From Adiantum capillus-veneris (lineage: Eukaryota; Streptophyta; Polypodiopsida; Polypodiales; Pteridaceae): a stretch of DNA of 64,000 nt. The position numbers and the translations under genes are program-made. Positions 26,100 through 35,985 of this stretch are shown here, in pieces. The DNA is taken from NCBI GenBank assembly GCA_014529385.2, contig CM043944.1, positions 63,204,248-63,268,247 on the forward strand, read 5' to 3'. The notes beneath the pieces were generated by a model that saw only the letters and a list, made by a program, of their open reading frames with translations, was not told the DNA's origin and searched no databases. The first letter of the stretch is position 1; each line of letters starts with the position of its first letter.

Positions 26100-27415
26100 T
26101 CAGTCAAAATTTTTGTGTCCGATTCGTTTGTCCCTCCTAGCCTCTGGGATGGAACTCTCACAATCTCAGACTTTGCCTCAAAATCTCCCATGTACTGTGG
26201 CAAAGTTCTTAACGATGTAGGTCCACTGTCTTCGAAGGCTATCGATCCTACGTCGCCATGATATGACCTCGCATCAACACTCATTTGTGGTCTATCTAAT
26301 GTGATTTCAGGAAATGGTGCTGGTCCAGCATCCTCTTCTCTTTTTTGGGCATCTCGGACAGCCTTCCATAACTCCTCTGGCCACTGCTCCTCAACTATAG
26401 GAACATAGGGTGGGAAATCCCTCATTGATTCATCTGTTGTATTTTGGACTACCCTCGAGTCTTGCGACCTTGGCAGTGGTTCTTCCCTATGATCTACCTC
26501 TTCTCTAGGAAATTCGTCTACTTTAATGCTCTCATCTTTGTGCACTGGGGTGACTATCCTATCCTTCAATTCTGGTGGAGGTGGTTCTAGCAATGCTTGA
26601 GCAGTTTTAATGAGCTGCTTACACATTTCTAGCCTCTGCTTCTCTAGTTCCGGATAAGGATAAGTCATCCATGTTTGTTCTAAGGTCTGTCTATTTGCCA
26701 ATCTAGCCTCATAAGCCTGTAAAATCGTGTCTAAAGGCTCATTCACTTTGTCCACTAGGACAGATCCTCCTGAACTAGCACTCTTGGGTGCTTCAGCTGG
26801 TTTAAGGGTTTCAACTTCCCTTTGCTGTGTCTGTTGCTCTTGAGTTGTTTCCAACTCAGCTGTAACAGTCTTTTCTTCTCCTTTCTCCCTTTCTAGTCTC
26901 GCTTTCATTCTAGTCCTTCTTTCTCGTCTAGAGTTTCTACGGCTTTTGGAACTCTTACTAGTCTCTCCATATGTAGGCTTCTGCTCTTGCACTTTTGCTT
27001 GTGCTCTTGTGACAACGTTTACTGGAGAAACTTGCTTACTTTCATCTTCTTGTTGTTTAAGCACGTGTTCTTTTGCAATTGTTTCTTGATCTGTTGTTGT
27101 TGTCGTCTCTCCTTTTCTTGCGGCTCGTTCTTTCTCTGATTTGCTGGAAGAAGGAAAGGTAACATGTGGTTGCATTTTACCTTTCTTTCTTGGATTCTTA
27201 GGACAATCCAAAATCATATGTGTGACTGCACACTCATTACAATATACATTTATCATGATATCATGGTGTGGACAATCCTTAATCAAGTGATCATTACTAC
27301 CACATCTGTCACATGGACATATTGGTTGTTGTGGCAATACTTGATATTGACCTTGAAATGGCCTCTGATCTACCACATATCTTTGTATTTGAAGCTCATG
27401 ATTCACATATGCATT
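26021..27415 (-). CDS. Element A nucleocapsid-like extension with two zinc knuckles
   Basis: In frame with the gag piece, separated only by one TGA at 27418-27416, so it was probably part of the same protein. Two further knuckles appear early: CDRCGSNDHLIKDC (CX2CX4HX4C) and CNECAVTHMILDC (CX2CX3HX4C). Then a long Glu/Lys/Gln-rich, probably disordered region (residues about 75-230) and a Pro/Glu-rich part. There is no ATG at the beginning (GTG at 27406), which argues against independent initiation. Likely role: RNA binding and spacer before the protease. Confidence 0.75.
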   Translation of the reverse strand, partial: NAYVNHELQIQRYVVDQRPFQGQYQVLPQQPICPCDRCGSNDHLIKDCPHHDIMINVYCNECAVTHMILDCPKNPRKKGKMQPHVTFPSSSKSEKERAARKGETTTTTDQETIAKEHVLKQQEDESKQVSPVNVVTRAQAKVQEQKPTYGETSKSSKSRRNSRRERRTRMKARLEREKGEEKTVTAELETTQEQQTQQREVETLKPAEAPKSASSGGSVLVDKVNEPLDTILQAYEARLANRQTLEQTWMTYPYPELEKQRLEMCKQLIKTAQALLEPPPPELKDRIVTPVHKDESIKVDEFPREEVDHREEPLPRSQDSRVVQNTTDESMRDFPPYVPIVEEQWPEELWKAVRDAQKREEDAGPAPFPEITLDRPQMSVDARSYHGDVGSIAFEDSGPTSLRTLPQYMGDFEAKSEIVRVPSQRLGGTNESDTKILTDFLSTPVKCTITLAEILKSGQVCGRI

Positions 27416-28783
27416 TCAAGCAGCTATGGGTCTTTCACTTAAGAACACTTGTTCCGCTACAGGATGATATCTAGGCGGTTGAGACATAACATGCTCAAAA
27501 CCTGGTGGAGTCTTAGGTCTATAGTAAGGACAATGTTGCATCGAATGGTCCCCTCCACATGTCATGCACCTTCGTCGTTGAGGAACTCTATAGGCTGGTA
27601 CTCTGTCAGAGTGGTTGATGCGTTGCATCACATTCTCTATGATTTGCTCCTCAACATTTACTTGGTTTTGTCCTAGATTCCCTCTTTGATCCTCAAGATC
27701 AACGGTTTTCTTTTTCTTACTCGCATCATTCATCTTCTTCTGACCATCTTCATAGAATTTGTAATTGTCAACTAGGTCAACTTCCGCTTTGGTCACCTCC
27801 TCTAAGATTTGGTATCTTTTCACGTATAGGTCCTTTTGGAGATTCTCATTCATAAGTCCTCTGATGAAGCATAGGATCTGACGTTTTGGCGTGGGTAACT
27901 CTTGGGTAGGACATCTAGCAACATATTGCTTGAAACGCAGTATTGCATGTCTCAATGTTTTTGTTTCGCCTTGTTTAAATTCCTGAATCTTAGGAAGGGT
28001 GTTATGTTTTATGCCCCTCTTGGTGAATTCTTGAAAAAATTCATCCAACATTTTCTCAATGGTTGTGAACTCTCTCCGGTTCAATAGTTCAAACCATGCT
28101 TGTGCATTGTCCTCCAATGTAAGTCCAAAACCCTCATACTGCGTGTGGAAGTCCTCTACTCGTTCTGCTCGTAGGACTTGCTTGGAAGCCGAGACATGGG
28201 CATATGGGTCTCCCATGCCATTGTACTTTCTATTTACCCATTTTCTTAGCTGAGATGGTCTTATACTTTGGGGTGAAAAGTATGGAACCATACTCCTCTC
28301 TCGTATCGTTTCATCTCTCGTTATCGTTCTAGGAGGAAATCCAGGTGGTGGTCCCCTCTTTGGAATTCTCTTAGAGGTTCCTGTGTTTAGTGGATGTATC
28401 TGAGGTCCTTCATTGACCAAATATCCACTCATATCTAATTTGGTTCGCGGATTTGTGCTTTCTACAGCTCTATATTCTCGTCCATACTTGTCAAAAAATA
28501 AAGATGTCAATTGTTGGTCGACCTCGTATGTATAGACATATAAGAGCTTGTACTCTGTCAGCTCTTCTGGGTAAGGCTCTAAGCAACTGTAAAGGTTGAA
28601 TTTATTTCCATTAATATACCTATATAGTCCTTCACTTTCATGGTTATACGTCCAAACTCTCTCCACAAAATTGGTCTTTATGTACTGTAGGTTTGGAAGA
28701 TCTATTCTGGGTGGGTGTTCATCTATCCCAGCAATCCATGTGCTTGTATAAGCTGAGTCTGAGTCTAAGTCTGATGTAGACAT
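27416..28783 (-). CDS. Element A gag domain (455 aa, open)
   Basis: Gag coats the element RNA in a cytoplasmic particle. Residues about 80-125 carry a Tyr/Asp repeat (FFDKYGREY) alignable with element B's repeats (then LDMSGYLVNEGPQ versus EANLIGEPSQ). Residues about 165-325 look like a Ty3-type gag domain (YNGMGDPYAHV, AQAWFELL, ILRFKQYVARCP, FIRGLMNENLQKDLY). A knuckle CMTCGGDHSMQHC (CX2CX3HX4C, residues 406-418) follows. Pro-rich (PPPGFPP) near 146. Start chosen because it is the first Met after the long leader and follows an unbroken frame. The frame ends at a single TGA with the same frame open again immediately after. Confidence 0.85.
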   Translation of the reverse strand: MSTSDLDSDSAYTSTWIAGIDEHPPRIDLPNLQYIKTNFVERVWTYNHESEGLYRYINGNKFNLYSCLEPYPEELTEYKLLYVYTYEVDQQLTSLFFDKYGREYRAVESTNPRTKLDMSGYLVNEGPQIHPLNTGTSKRIPKRGPPPGFPPRTITRDETIRERSMVPYFSPQSIRPSQLRKWVNRKYNGMGDPYAHVSASKQVLRAERVEDFHTQYEGFGLTLEDNAQAWFELLNRREFTTIEKMLDEFFQEFTKRGIKHNTLPKIQEFKQGETKTLRHAILRFKQYVARCPTQELPTPKRQILCFIRGLMNENLQKDLYVKRYQILEEVTKAEVDLVDNYKFYEDGQKKMNDASKKKKTVDLEDQRGNLGQNQVNVEEQIIENVMQRINHSDRVPAYRVPQRRRCMTCGGDHSMQHCPYYRPKTPPGFEHVMSQPPRYHPVAEQVFLSERPIAA

Positions 28784-31438
28784 GACTTCTAAGCTTAATA
28801 GATCTAGATTGCTATAGTAGTAACTCTCTCAGTGTGTTCAAGTGTTTTGGTCAGGGAAAATCCAAAACTATGTCCAAAACCGTGAGCGTTTTCTCACAAT
28901 TCTCTCTAATTGTCGGTTTTAGACACCCCTGACTTCCGGATGCATTTTGATGCCTTAAAAAACTCTAAGATCTGTAGTGCTGCTCTCAAGCTACGTTTTG
29001 ATAAAAAAAGTTTTGGAATCGGAGTCCGTATGTGAAAGTTATGACCAAAACAGTGAGATGTAATTTGGAAAGTTGCTCTATCTGATGTTTTTGCAAGTAG
29101 TCAGTTTGAGCCCAAAATTGGTGTGTGCACTCCTTAGGAAATGATAAACCCAGTGGTATACTTGGTTTCAAAAATTTTCTCAAAATTGTTTTCCTCAGTT
29201 GTCTATCGCGATAGACTCACCAAGTACCCCTTGCATATGTCCAAATGCACTCAAACTTTGTGTACATGGTATAAAGGGCCTTCTGAACCCAAATATGAAG
29301 TCGGATTTGAATTTTGAATTTTCTAAAGTGAATTCCTAAGTCTATCGCGATAGACTCACCGGAGTGTTACTGGGATACAATTTTTCAACTCTTTTTACAG
29401 ATTTGAGTTCCCCCTTCTCTTGAGATACTACTCACCAAGTTTCAACCAATTTGGAATACTTTTCCTTTGTAACTTGCATCAAACAACAATCTCTTTTCTG
29501 ATCTTGTGAAGTAATCCACTTAGATGCACTTCCAATGCTCCAAATTTACTCAAAATTTAACCATAGGCTCACAACAACATGTAGAACAAGGCTCTAAGGT
29601 CAGTTTTCAAAAATTTCAATTTCTGTGAAAAAGCCCCAGTCTATCGCGATAGACTCAACAGACTCTTCAGTTTTGAAAATCTTCTAGATTTCTCTTTACC
29701 ACCGTGTTCCCTATGCTCTGTACACCTTGCTCACAAATTTCCACTTGTTTTGGAGTTTTTCTTAGGTCTCTAACTCCAACTCTAGAATTCTGAGTCTATC
29801 TGATCACTAGAAAATAGACTTAGGATGACTTCCCAATGTCCAAAATCCACCAAATTTTGTGTGTAACCTCCTGAGAGGCTAAACAAGCTATGCTCCAGAG
29901 GGTTTTGAAAAATTCAGTTTCTTTGGCCCTGCTTTGCGTCTATAGGGCCGATAGACTCAGCAAGTACGCCTTTTATAGGTCAAACTTGAACTTTGACTAT
30001 ACCATTGTGTTCCAACACCTCTCCTTAGTCCTCCTACCAATTTCCAAGTGGTTTGGACTTTTACTTTGTTAGCTAGACCAGATATGGTGTTTTCTACAAG
30101 TTGAATCCTCTCAAATGGTCTTAGACCCGCTTTCTGATGTCCAAATGACTTCAAAATTTTTATGTGTCCTTGATAGCACCTCTCCAAGCTATGCCACAGA
30201 GGTTTTTTGAAAAATTCATTCTATCACTGGGTTCTTAGTCTATTGCGATAAACTCACCAAGTATGCCAAAATGACACTTTTTTCAAATTTTCTCTTCACA
30301 GATGTGTTCCCTACCCTCTGTAGATCATGTCTACCAAGTTTCATAAGGTTTGGAAATTTGGTCAAGTCCCTTTACCCAATTTGTCTCTGAAGTCTGACTC
30401 AAAACACCAGACTTGAGGTTTGGTGGTCAAGCAGGTGTCCAAGTACACTCAATTTTTGGGAGCAGCCTTGTATTGATGTGTTTTACCTGTGGTATGAGGG
30501 GTTTTGTCTGATTGTGAGTCTATCTCCAATTCACTAATCTATCGCGATAGACTAGGCAGAGAGCCACTGGAAAGTATTTTTTTCGCTGTTTTTGGACAGT
30601 TTGGTTCCCAATGCCCTTAGAAGCCTATCCCCAAAGTTTCGTTCAATTTGAACTTCTTTTCCTTTGGATTCAAGCATTTCACAACTCACTTCCTTACACT
30701 CAGAAAAAGAAAATTCCCACTTAGATGCACAAGCACAGATACAACTGCTTTGAAATTTCACATACAAGCTCTAGAGCATATGCAAAACAAGGTCTTGAGG
30801 TCCAACTTTTTTGAAAATTGCAGATTTGGTTTTAGATTTTTGTTTTTTGGGTTTTTTAGAGGTTTTTTTTTTTTGGATTGATTGGACCAAATCTGTGTTT
30901 TCCCCCTACCTTAAGGTCTCCAATGCAAAAACAAGCACTCAAATCGGCTTTCAAACGACCATTTTAGAGCACTTTTACCATAATCAACACAATTCCGCCT
31001 TTTGTGTTTTCAAGCACATTTTCATGTCAAAATTGCTCTAGATCAACATCAGATGTCCTACACTACCTAAAGTCCTACTTTGGATGGTTGAATGGTTGTT
31101 TTTGCTTTCTGGCAAGCAAACAGCCTCCTACTTACCTTTTGCGTTTTTCTTTGCGTTTTTTTTTCTCTTTCAAGTTCTTCACAACCATAAGTCACAACCA
31201 AACACACAAACCATAAAACCTAATCTAAACACACAACAAAATAAAATAACCATACCTCAACCTCATGGTGGACCACCTCGGCGACGAGACGCAGGCTCCC
31301 TGGCTATCCCTCAGTCAAAAGATCCGCTCTCTGACTTCCCACTAAGAAGTCAAATGGTGACAACACTCTAGAAAACTCTAGAGAAACGCTATACTGTCAA
31401 ACACGCGTGATGCGGTCTACGCTAGTTTAGGCGCTTCG
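28784..31438 (-). other. Element A 5' leader with palindrome array
   Basis: About 2.65 kb between PBS and gag, no protein. It contains the repeat array at 29201-30836, a T-rich stretch near 30835-30875 and no long frame. A leader of this length is where packaging and dimerisation signals of LTR elements normally lie. Confidence 0.7.
29201..30836. repeat. 299-300-bp tandem array headed by the palindrome GTCTATCGCGATAGAC
   Basis: The 16-base perfect palindrome GTCTATCGCGATAGAC starts at 29201, 29340 and 29639. Variant copies are at 29938 (arms GTCTAT/ATAGAC kept, loop changed to AGGGCCG), 30238 (two changes) and 30537 (first base A). Intervals are 139, 299, 299, 300 and 299 bases. The sequence between is clearly related (GTGTTCC, ATGTCCAAA, AAGCTATGCC-AGAGG, TTTTGAAAAATTCA) but much more diverged than the palindromes. 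In the RNA each copy could form a stem GUCUA(U) with a self-complementary UCGCGA/CGCG loop. Confidence 0.85.
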
Positions 31439-31456
31439 TCCCCGACAACGGCGCCA
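31439..31456 (-). promoter_or_regulatory. Primer-binding site of element A, tRNA-Asp type
   Basis: The element strand reads TGGCGCCGTTGTCGGGGA one base after the 5' LTR. This is complementary to the 3' end of plant tRNA-Asp as known from Athila-type gypsy elements (usual TGGCGCCGTTGCCGGGGA), with one C-to-T difference. It primes minus-strand DNA synthesis. Confidence 0.88.
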
Positions 31457-31457
31457 A

Positions 31458-32511
31458 TGTTAGCGGGTACGCCGTGACGGACGATGGAGCACCGCGAGAA
31501 CACAGACCAAAAAACTGTCAATCCGAGGACGTAGCTCACCCGACTAGCGCATGGAGACAATCTCTGGGTTGTCAACCCTAAGCTAGACACGAAAAACACT
31601 CTACAGTCACTAATCCTACCACAACACTACCATAAAGCAAAGAAACAGACAACGCATCCTACGAAACACTACAAGCTCGAAACAGTCTCAAATCATATCA
31701 GAATGACTCGAAATCGGAGGGTAAGACTCACAAGGACATATCCTATGTGGCCAAACACCTAAACCCTGAAAAACCATGACTGTAAGACCTCTAATCGCGA
31801 TAGACTCAAAACAACAATTTCCAAAGTGTCCAGAACTGATCTACAAAGACATCAACACGAAGAGCTTCTCGCCTTGATTCTAACGTCTACTCGATCATTC
31901 AGAACGGATGTCGTTTGAGGTACTTATGACCAAATATAGCTCGTAGCAGGCGGGCTCACGATGTGGTCCTCGGCTTGCATTGCTTGCGTCGACGCAGAGA
32001 GCTCCTCGATGCTAACACGCTCCTACTCTCATAGCTGCAATGTGATTAGTGTGCGCAATGGTGTGTGTGCGTGAAGCTCACTACTGTGTGCTGCAGAACC
32101 CACGACTGTATATTATTTGAGATAACGTAATTTTTCCTTCACAAAGCCTTAGGTTTTAGCTTATATACCAAGCCTTCAAACCTAATGTCAGGCCAAATGA
32201 CCTGAATTGTCTCTAGGCTTCTACAGAGCTTAAATACAAGAAACTGAGTTAGCTTTACTCATTATACAAGCATCTGCGGCCAAAATACAAGTGCCGACTT
32301 AAAATATGAGGTTCCCGTAAACATTACAAAAGTGGCCGTAATGGCTCAAAATAATAATAACGGGATATTTGATGACGTCCATGAACTCATATCTTCATGT
32401 TGCAGCATCCATCTTCATCTTTATTACTTCATCACCATCTTCATGTGGAATCTTTACAGAATCTTAATGGAATCTTTATGGAAACGTTGTTGAAAGGGCG
32501 TCCTTTCAACA
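31458..32511 (-). repeat. Element A 5' LTR (right)
   Basis: Begins TGTTAGCGGG and ends CCTTTCAACA on the plus strand, near-identical to the left LTR. The minus-strand TATA is at 32161-32169. It drives transcription leftward through the palindrome leader and polyprotein. A half-palindrome (ATCGCGATAGAC) lies at 31794-31806. Confidence 0.95.
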
Positions 32512-32516
32512 GCTGG
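32512..32516. repeat. Target-site duplication of element A, right (GCTGG)
   Basis: Exact repeat of 20720-20724. Confidence 0.93.
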
Positions 32517-32533
32517 TCAGGAGCGAGCGAGAG

Positions 32534-32585
<52 letters not shown>

Positions 32586-33782
32586 GGGAGGATTAGAGAG
32601 GGTTCTTGCGTGGGCAGTGAGAGAACAAGGGAGAGAGAGTTAGAGGGAGGAGAGAGAATGAGAAAATTAGAGAGAGTATGAGAGAGAGAGAGAAAAAGAA
32701 GAGAAAGAGTGGGAGAAGTGCACGTGGGCAAAATATTTTTCCTAACCGAAAAAAATAACGGCAACTTGAAATTCCACCGGTTTTTAAGTCAAAATTTGAA
32801 GCTTTTGTCGATATTTACACAAAAACTTGTGTAAATTTTTTCGGTTTTCTTCAAGGCAAGCTCAAAATCTTAAACGGAATTTTAGGATATCAACCGATTA
32901 AAATACATTGGACCCCGGCTTTTTTCTAACACTACACGCGAGCGAGAGAGTGTATGAGAGAGAGAGAATTAAGAGAGTAGGGGAAGAGAGAGAAAGAGTG
33001 AAGGTGGAGAGAGAAAGAGTGGGTGAGCAGGGTGTGTGTGTGTGTGAGATGGGTGATGTTCCCCCGGAGAGAGAAGAAGATGAGTTTTTTTTTTTGTCGA
33101 CGATAATTATCCTAGCAGATTGTAAAGCTCTATCCGCCACGGAAATTTTATGCACCGCAAGGCACGGAATCAAAGTCAAACCCGGATTTTTCTCAATTTT
33201 TTTTATTTTTTTATTTCCAAATTTCCAAAAAATGCCAAAAATAGGCCGAAAATTAGCCGAAAACTCCAAATATCGCCAAAAAATCCCAAAATTCGCCAGA
33301 AAAGTCAAAAAATTCTAGGAATCTTAGAAAATCATCGTAATTCACACTCAAGCATTTCCGATACGCAAAAACACACTGAAAATAGCAGATTTTATCGAAA
33401 ATGTGATTTACGACACAAACATCAACCCGGCCCCTGGAAATAGCAAAACACTCAAAACTCGATCACGGAGGGCACGAATGTGAACAAAATGATGCCGTAA
33501 AAACGCACACACAAAATAGCTTGTGAAGATCGCAAAATCAAATTTTTATGGAATTATCCAAAAATTTAAGCAAAAAATTACCAAAAATTTGCAAAAATTA
33601 TCCGAAAAATTCCCAAAAATTTTCTACAAATTCTTCACACATTGGGGAATGGTGCAGCCAATAAAATTGCACAAATCACATCAATTTGATTGCCAACAAT
33701 TTTATAAAAAAAAACAAGACTAGGCAATTAAACCGGCAAAATTACAAAAAAAATTAGGTCAAAAGTTGACGTAATTAGAGTG
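32517..33782. other. AG-rich then A-rich non-coding sequence
   Basis: 32517-32715 continues the AG-rich target DNA interrupted by element A. Another GAGAGA-rich patch lies at 32940-33070. From 33180 to 33780 the plus strand is A-rich with repeated CCAAAAA/CCGAAAA words, like a retroelement leader. Long frames such as 32898-33308 are composition artefacts. No gene seen. Confidence 0.5.
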
Positions 33783-35518
33783 TGTAGATCCCTGTTTTGA
33801 GCACAAAAACGCAGGATTTGATCATTACACATATCATTTATGCAAACAAAACATTGAATTAACCATGCAAATTAAACACTTTTTTAGGCACACACACACA
33901 GTAAAAGCTAATATCCTCTTCCTTGATAAGAGGATTTCCTCTAGTTCTCTTTGGAGCCATATTGGCAGCCTTTATAAAAGGACTTAATCGATTAGAAGAT
34001 TAATTGAATAATCTTTTTTCTTCCTTTTTAACCCAAAAATAAGGATTTTTAGAATAGGTATCCTTGATAGTTATTGGATGAGATATTTCTCTTATACTTC
34101 CTTGTACTATTAGTATTCTCCCATAATTATCATATAATTATGGGAACTATTTTATTGGATTTCTCCGTAGTCCATATTCCAAGAATATTCTATTTTTGGC
34201 CTTAGTAAATTGTAAGTTACATTTCTGTTAGTGGATTACTCACCCTAGATGTAATTTGATATGTTGTATCTTTAAGGATTTTTTGATTAACTCATAAAAT
34301 TGATTTATAACTTTTTCCTTCTATAATTATGGTCTAATTTAGGCAAACTTTTACAGTAACTTGTTATACCAATTATTTAGGCTAAGGTAACTTTTTCAAC
34401 CTTTAATAGTGATTTTTGACCTCAAGTATTTATTGGGTAATTATATCAATTCATTTCCTAATTTCCTTTCTCTGTTTTATACACAAAATCGATTACTTTT
34501 AATGAAGATAAGTATCTAAACTAATTATTTGAGGTTAAGATAATTATCACGCATTCCATACAATGTGATTTACATCTGATAATTAGCTCAAAGCATTTGG
34601 GATTAGTTTGCTATTTTCTCCATTTTATGTTCTCTTAAAAATAGTATAATTCTGTTGAGATAATTAGTTAGACTAATTATTTGAGGTTAAGATAATTATC
34701 ACAAGTTCTATAAGATGTATTTTACCTCTTATAGTTATCTCAAATCATTTTGAATTATTTTTCTATTTTCCAGTTTTTATTTTCTCCTAAAATTAGTGTA
34801 ATTATACTGAAATAATTAATTAAAATAATTATTTGAGATTAAAATAATGATCACTTGTTCCATGAGATTTTATTTACATTTGATATTTATCTAAAAGCAT
34901 TTTGGATCAATTTGCTATTTTCCCCTTTTTCATTTTCCCTAAAAATAGTGTAATTCTGCTAAGATAATTAGGTAAGCTTATTATCTGAGATTAAGATAAA
35001 TATCATGGGATTTCTAAGATAAGATCTACCTCTGATAATTATGTCAAAGCATTTTGTATCCATTTTGTATCCATTTTGTTCTGACACCTCAAGCAAGTCC
35101 CCAGCTTCCATGTAGTACCACCTACTGCTAAAACTGTCCCGAGCAGGTTCTCCATAGCTCAACACAGCCCCCTCAGCTTCCAGAATCGATTTTGACTAAT
35201 TTCACTGATTTTTAATGATGAAAATTGGAGATATCAGTAATTTTTGGAACCTTAGGATAAGAAAGTCTTTGTTAATAATAATTACTGAAACCATCCAATT
35301 TTACTTAACTAATTGAATTCCTAGTGTAACGTTTTAGGGCCCGTAACTTTTCCAGATTTTATCGGAATTTGATTCTGAAAAATACTAACCATGGTAAAGC
35401 TCTGTTATGATTCCAAAAATACCAATATCAACCATGATTGAATCATTCTACATTGTTTTCAAGTTAAATTTACAGGCTTTGTACAATTTCTAAGGTTTCA
35501 AAAACTGGAAACCTTACA
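33783..35518 (-). repeat. Probable chromovirus 3' LTR
   Basis: AT-rich sequence lying immediately downstream (minus strand) of an integrase-chromodomain stump. The right end CCTTACA at 35518 is followed by ATCACCCCAACTT, the complement of a purine tract (AAGTTGGGGTGAT). The left end TGTAGATCC at 33783 gives a TGTA...TACA inverted terminus. Internally, related words of about 160 bases recur (AATTATTTGAGGTTAAGATAATTATCAC and variants near 34520, 34675, 34830, 34970), so it also contains a degenerate tandem repeat. The left end is tentative. Confidence 0.5.
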
Positions 35519-35553
35519 ATCACCCCAACTTAAGGAATTGAGATGTCCTCATC

Positions 35554-35985
35554 TCAACCGAAACTGGGGAAATTTTTGCGAAGTAAGACTTCGTCCTCCC
35601 ATGTGGCTTCTTCAGTGGGGTAGTCCTCCCATTTTACTAAATGTTCTCTGATAACTGTGTTTTGTAGACTCCTTTCCCTAGTATCGAGAATACAATCCGG
35701 TTGGAGTTCAAGAATTCCTTCTTCTGCATCATAATTTTAGGGGTGATATACATTTATGTCCGTAAAGAGAATTAAATGGTGACATCTCAATGCTTTTGAA
35801 ATGAGGAATTATAGGCGAATTCTACCAAACAAAGAAATTGTATCCATTTCCGAGGTTCTCTACTACAGTAGACTCTAAGGATGTCTTCAATAACTTGATT
35901 CACTCTTTCCGTCTGGCCGTCCGTCTGAGGGTGATAGGATGTACTGAAACATAGTTGGTGAGGCAAGCTTTTCCATGCATGGGAA
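35554..35985 (-). pseudogene. Ty3/gypsy chromovirus integrase end plus chromodomain, internally deleted
   Basis: Minus-strand translation shows the late part of the integrase core (FSTSYHPQTDGQTERVNQ, then PRKWIQFL and EFAYNSSF, and after a frameshift MSPFNSLYGHKC), ending near 35735. Directly after, at 35730-35554, comes a chromodomain (ILDTRERSLQNTVIREHLVK, then WEDYP and EATWEDE) with a stop at 35554-35556. The roughly 100-150 residues normally between them, including the GPY/F region, are missing, so an internal deletion joined the two. The chromodomain in such elements targets integration to modified chromatin. The upstream RT and protease are absent: truncation lies at about 35985. Confidence 0.85.

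Larger units (their letters stand above)
23006..28783 (-). pseudogene. Element A gag-protease polyprotein, lightly disabled
   Basis: Most of the span reads in one frame from MSTSDLDSDS at 28783 to a stop at 23006, interrupted by TGA (27418-27416), TAG (25285-25283), TAG (24964-24962) and TAA (23968-23966); the protease block 26078-25503 lies one base out of frame and the main frame resumes after it. Order: N-terminal Tyr/Asp repeat region, gag, three knuckles, Lys/Glu-rich linker, retropepsin, fourth knuckle, inactive retropepsin-like domain, W-I-P/QGFY repeats. About 1,900 codons in total with no polymerase or integrase. Either this copy is dead, or some stops are bypassed by recoding; I favour decay. 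Confidence 0.75.
20725..32511 (-). mobile_element. Element A: complete non-autonomous LTR retrotransposon
   Basis: All structural ends are present: two LTRs (TG...CA), a 5-bp duplication, PPT next to the left LTR and PBS next to the right LTR, giving minus orientation. The internal 9.7 kb holds a leader with palindrome repeats, then a gag-protease-type polyprotein, then a 3' non-coding region. No RT, RNase H or integrase motif (no YxDD/FxDD, no HHCC or DDE context) was found on either strand inside it. This matches the idea of a large TR-GAG-like or LARD-like parasite that uses enzymes from an autonomous Ty3-type partner. LTRs differ by a few percent, so the insertion is neither fresh nor ancient. 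Confidence 0.93.

Noticed and set aside
27416-27418. Selenocysteine at the in-frame TGA
   Set aside because: Land plants lack selenocysteine insertion, and a retroelement gag gives no reason for it.
29201-30836. CRISPR-like reading of the regular palindrome array
   Set aside because: The period is 299-300 bases, spacers are related to one another, the host is eukaryotic and the array lies inside a retrotransposon leader.
32898-33308. Open frames of 136 residues on both strands
   Set aside because: Both arise from AG-rich and A/T-rich composition with no motif; they mirror each other.
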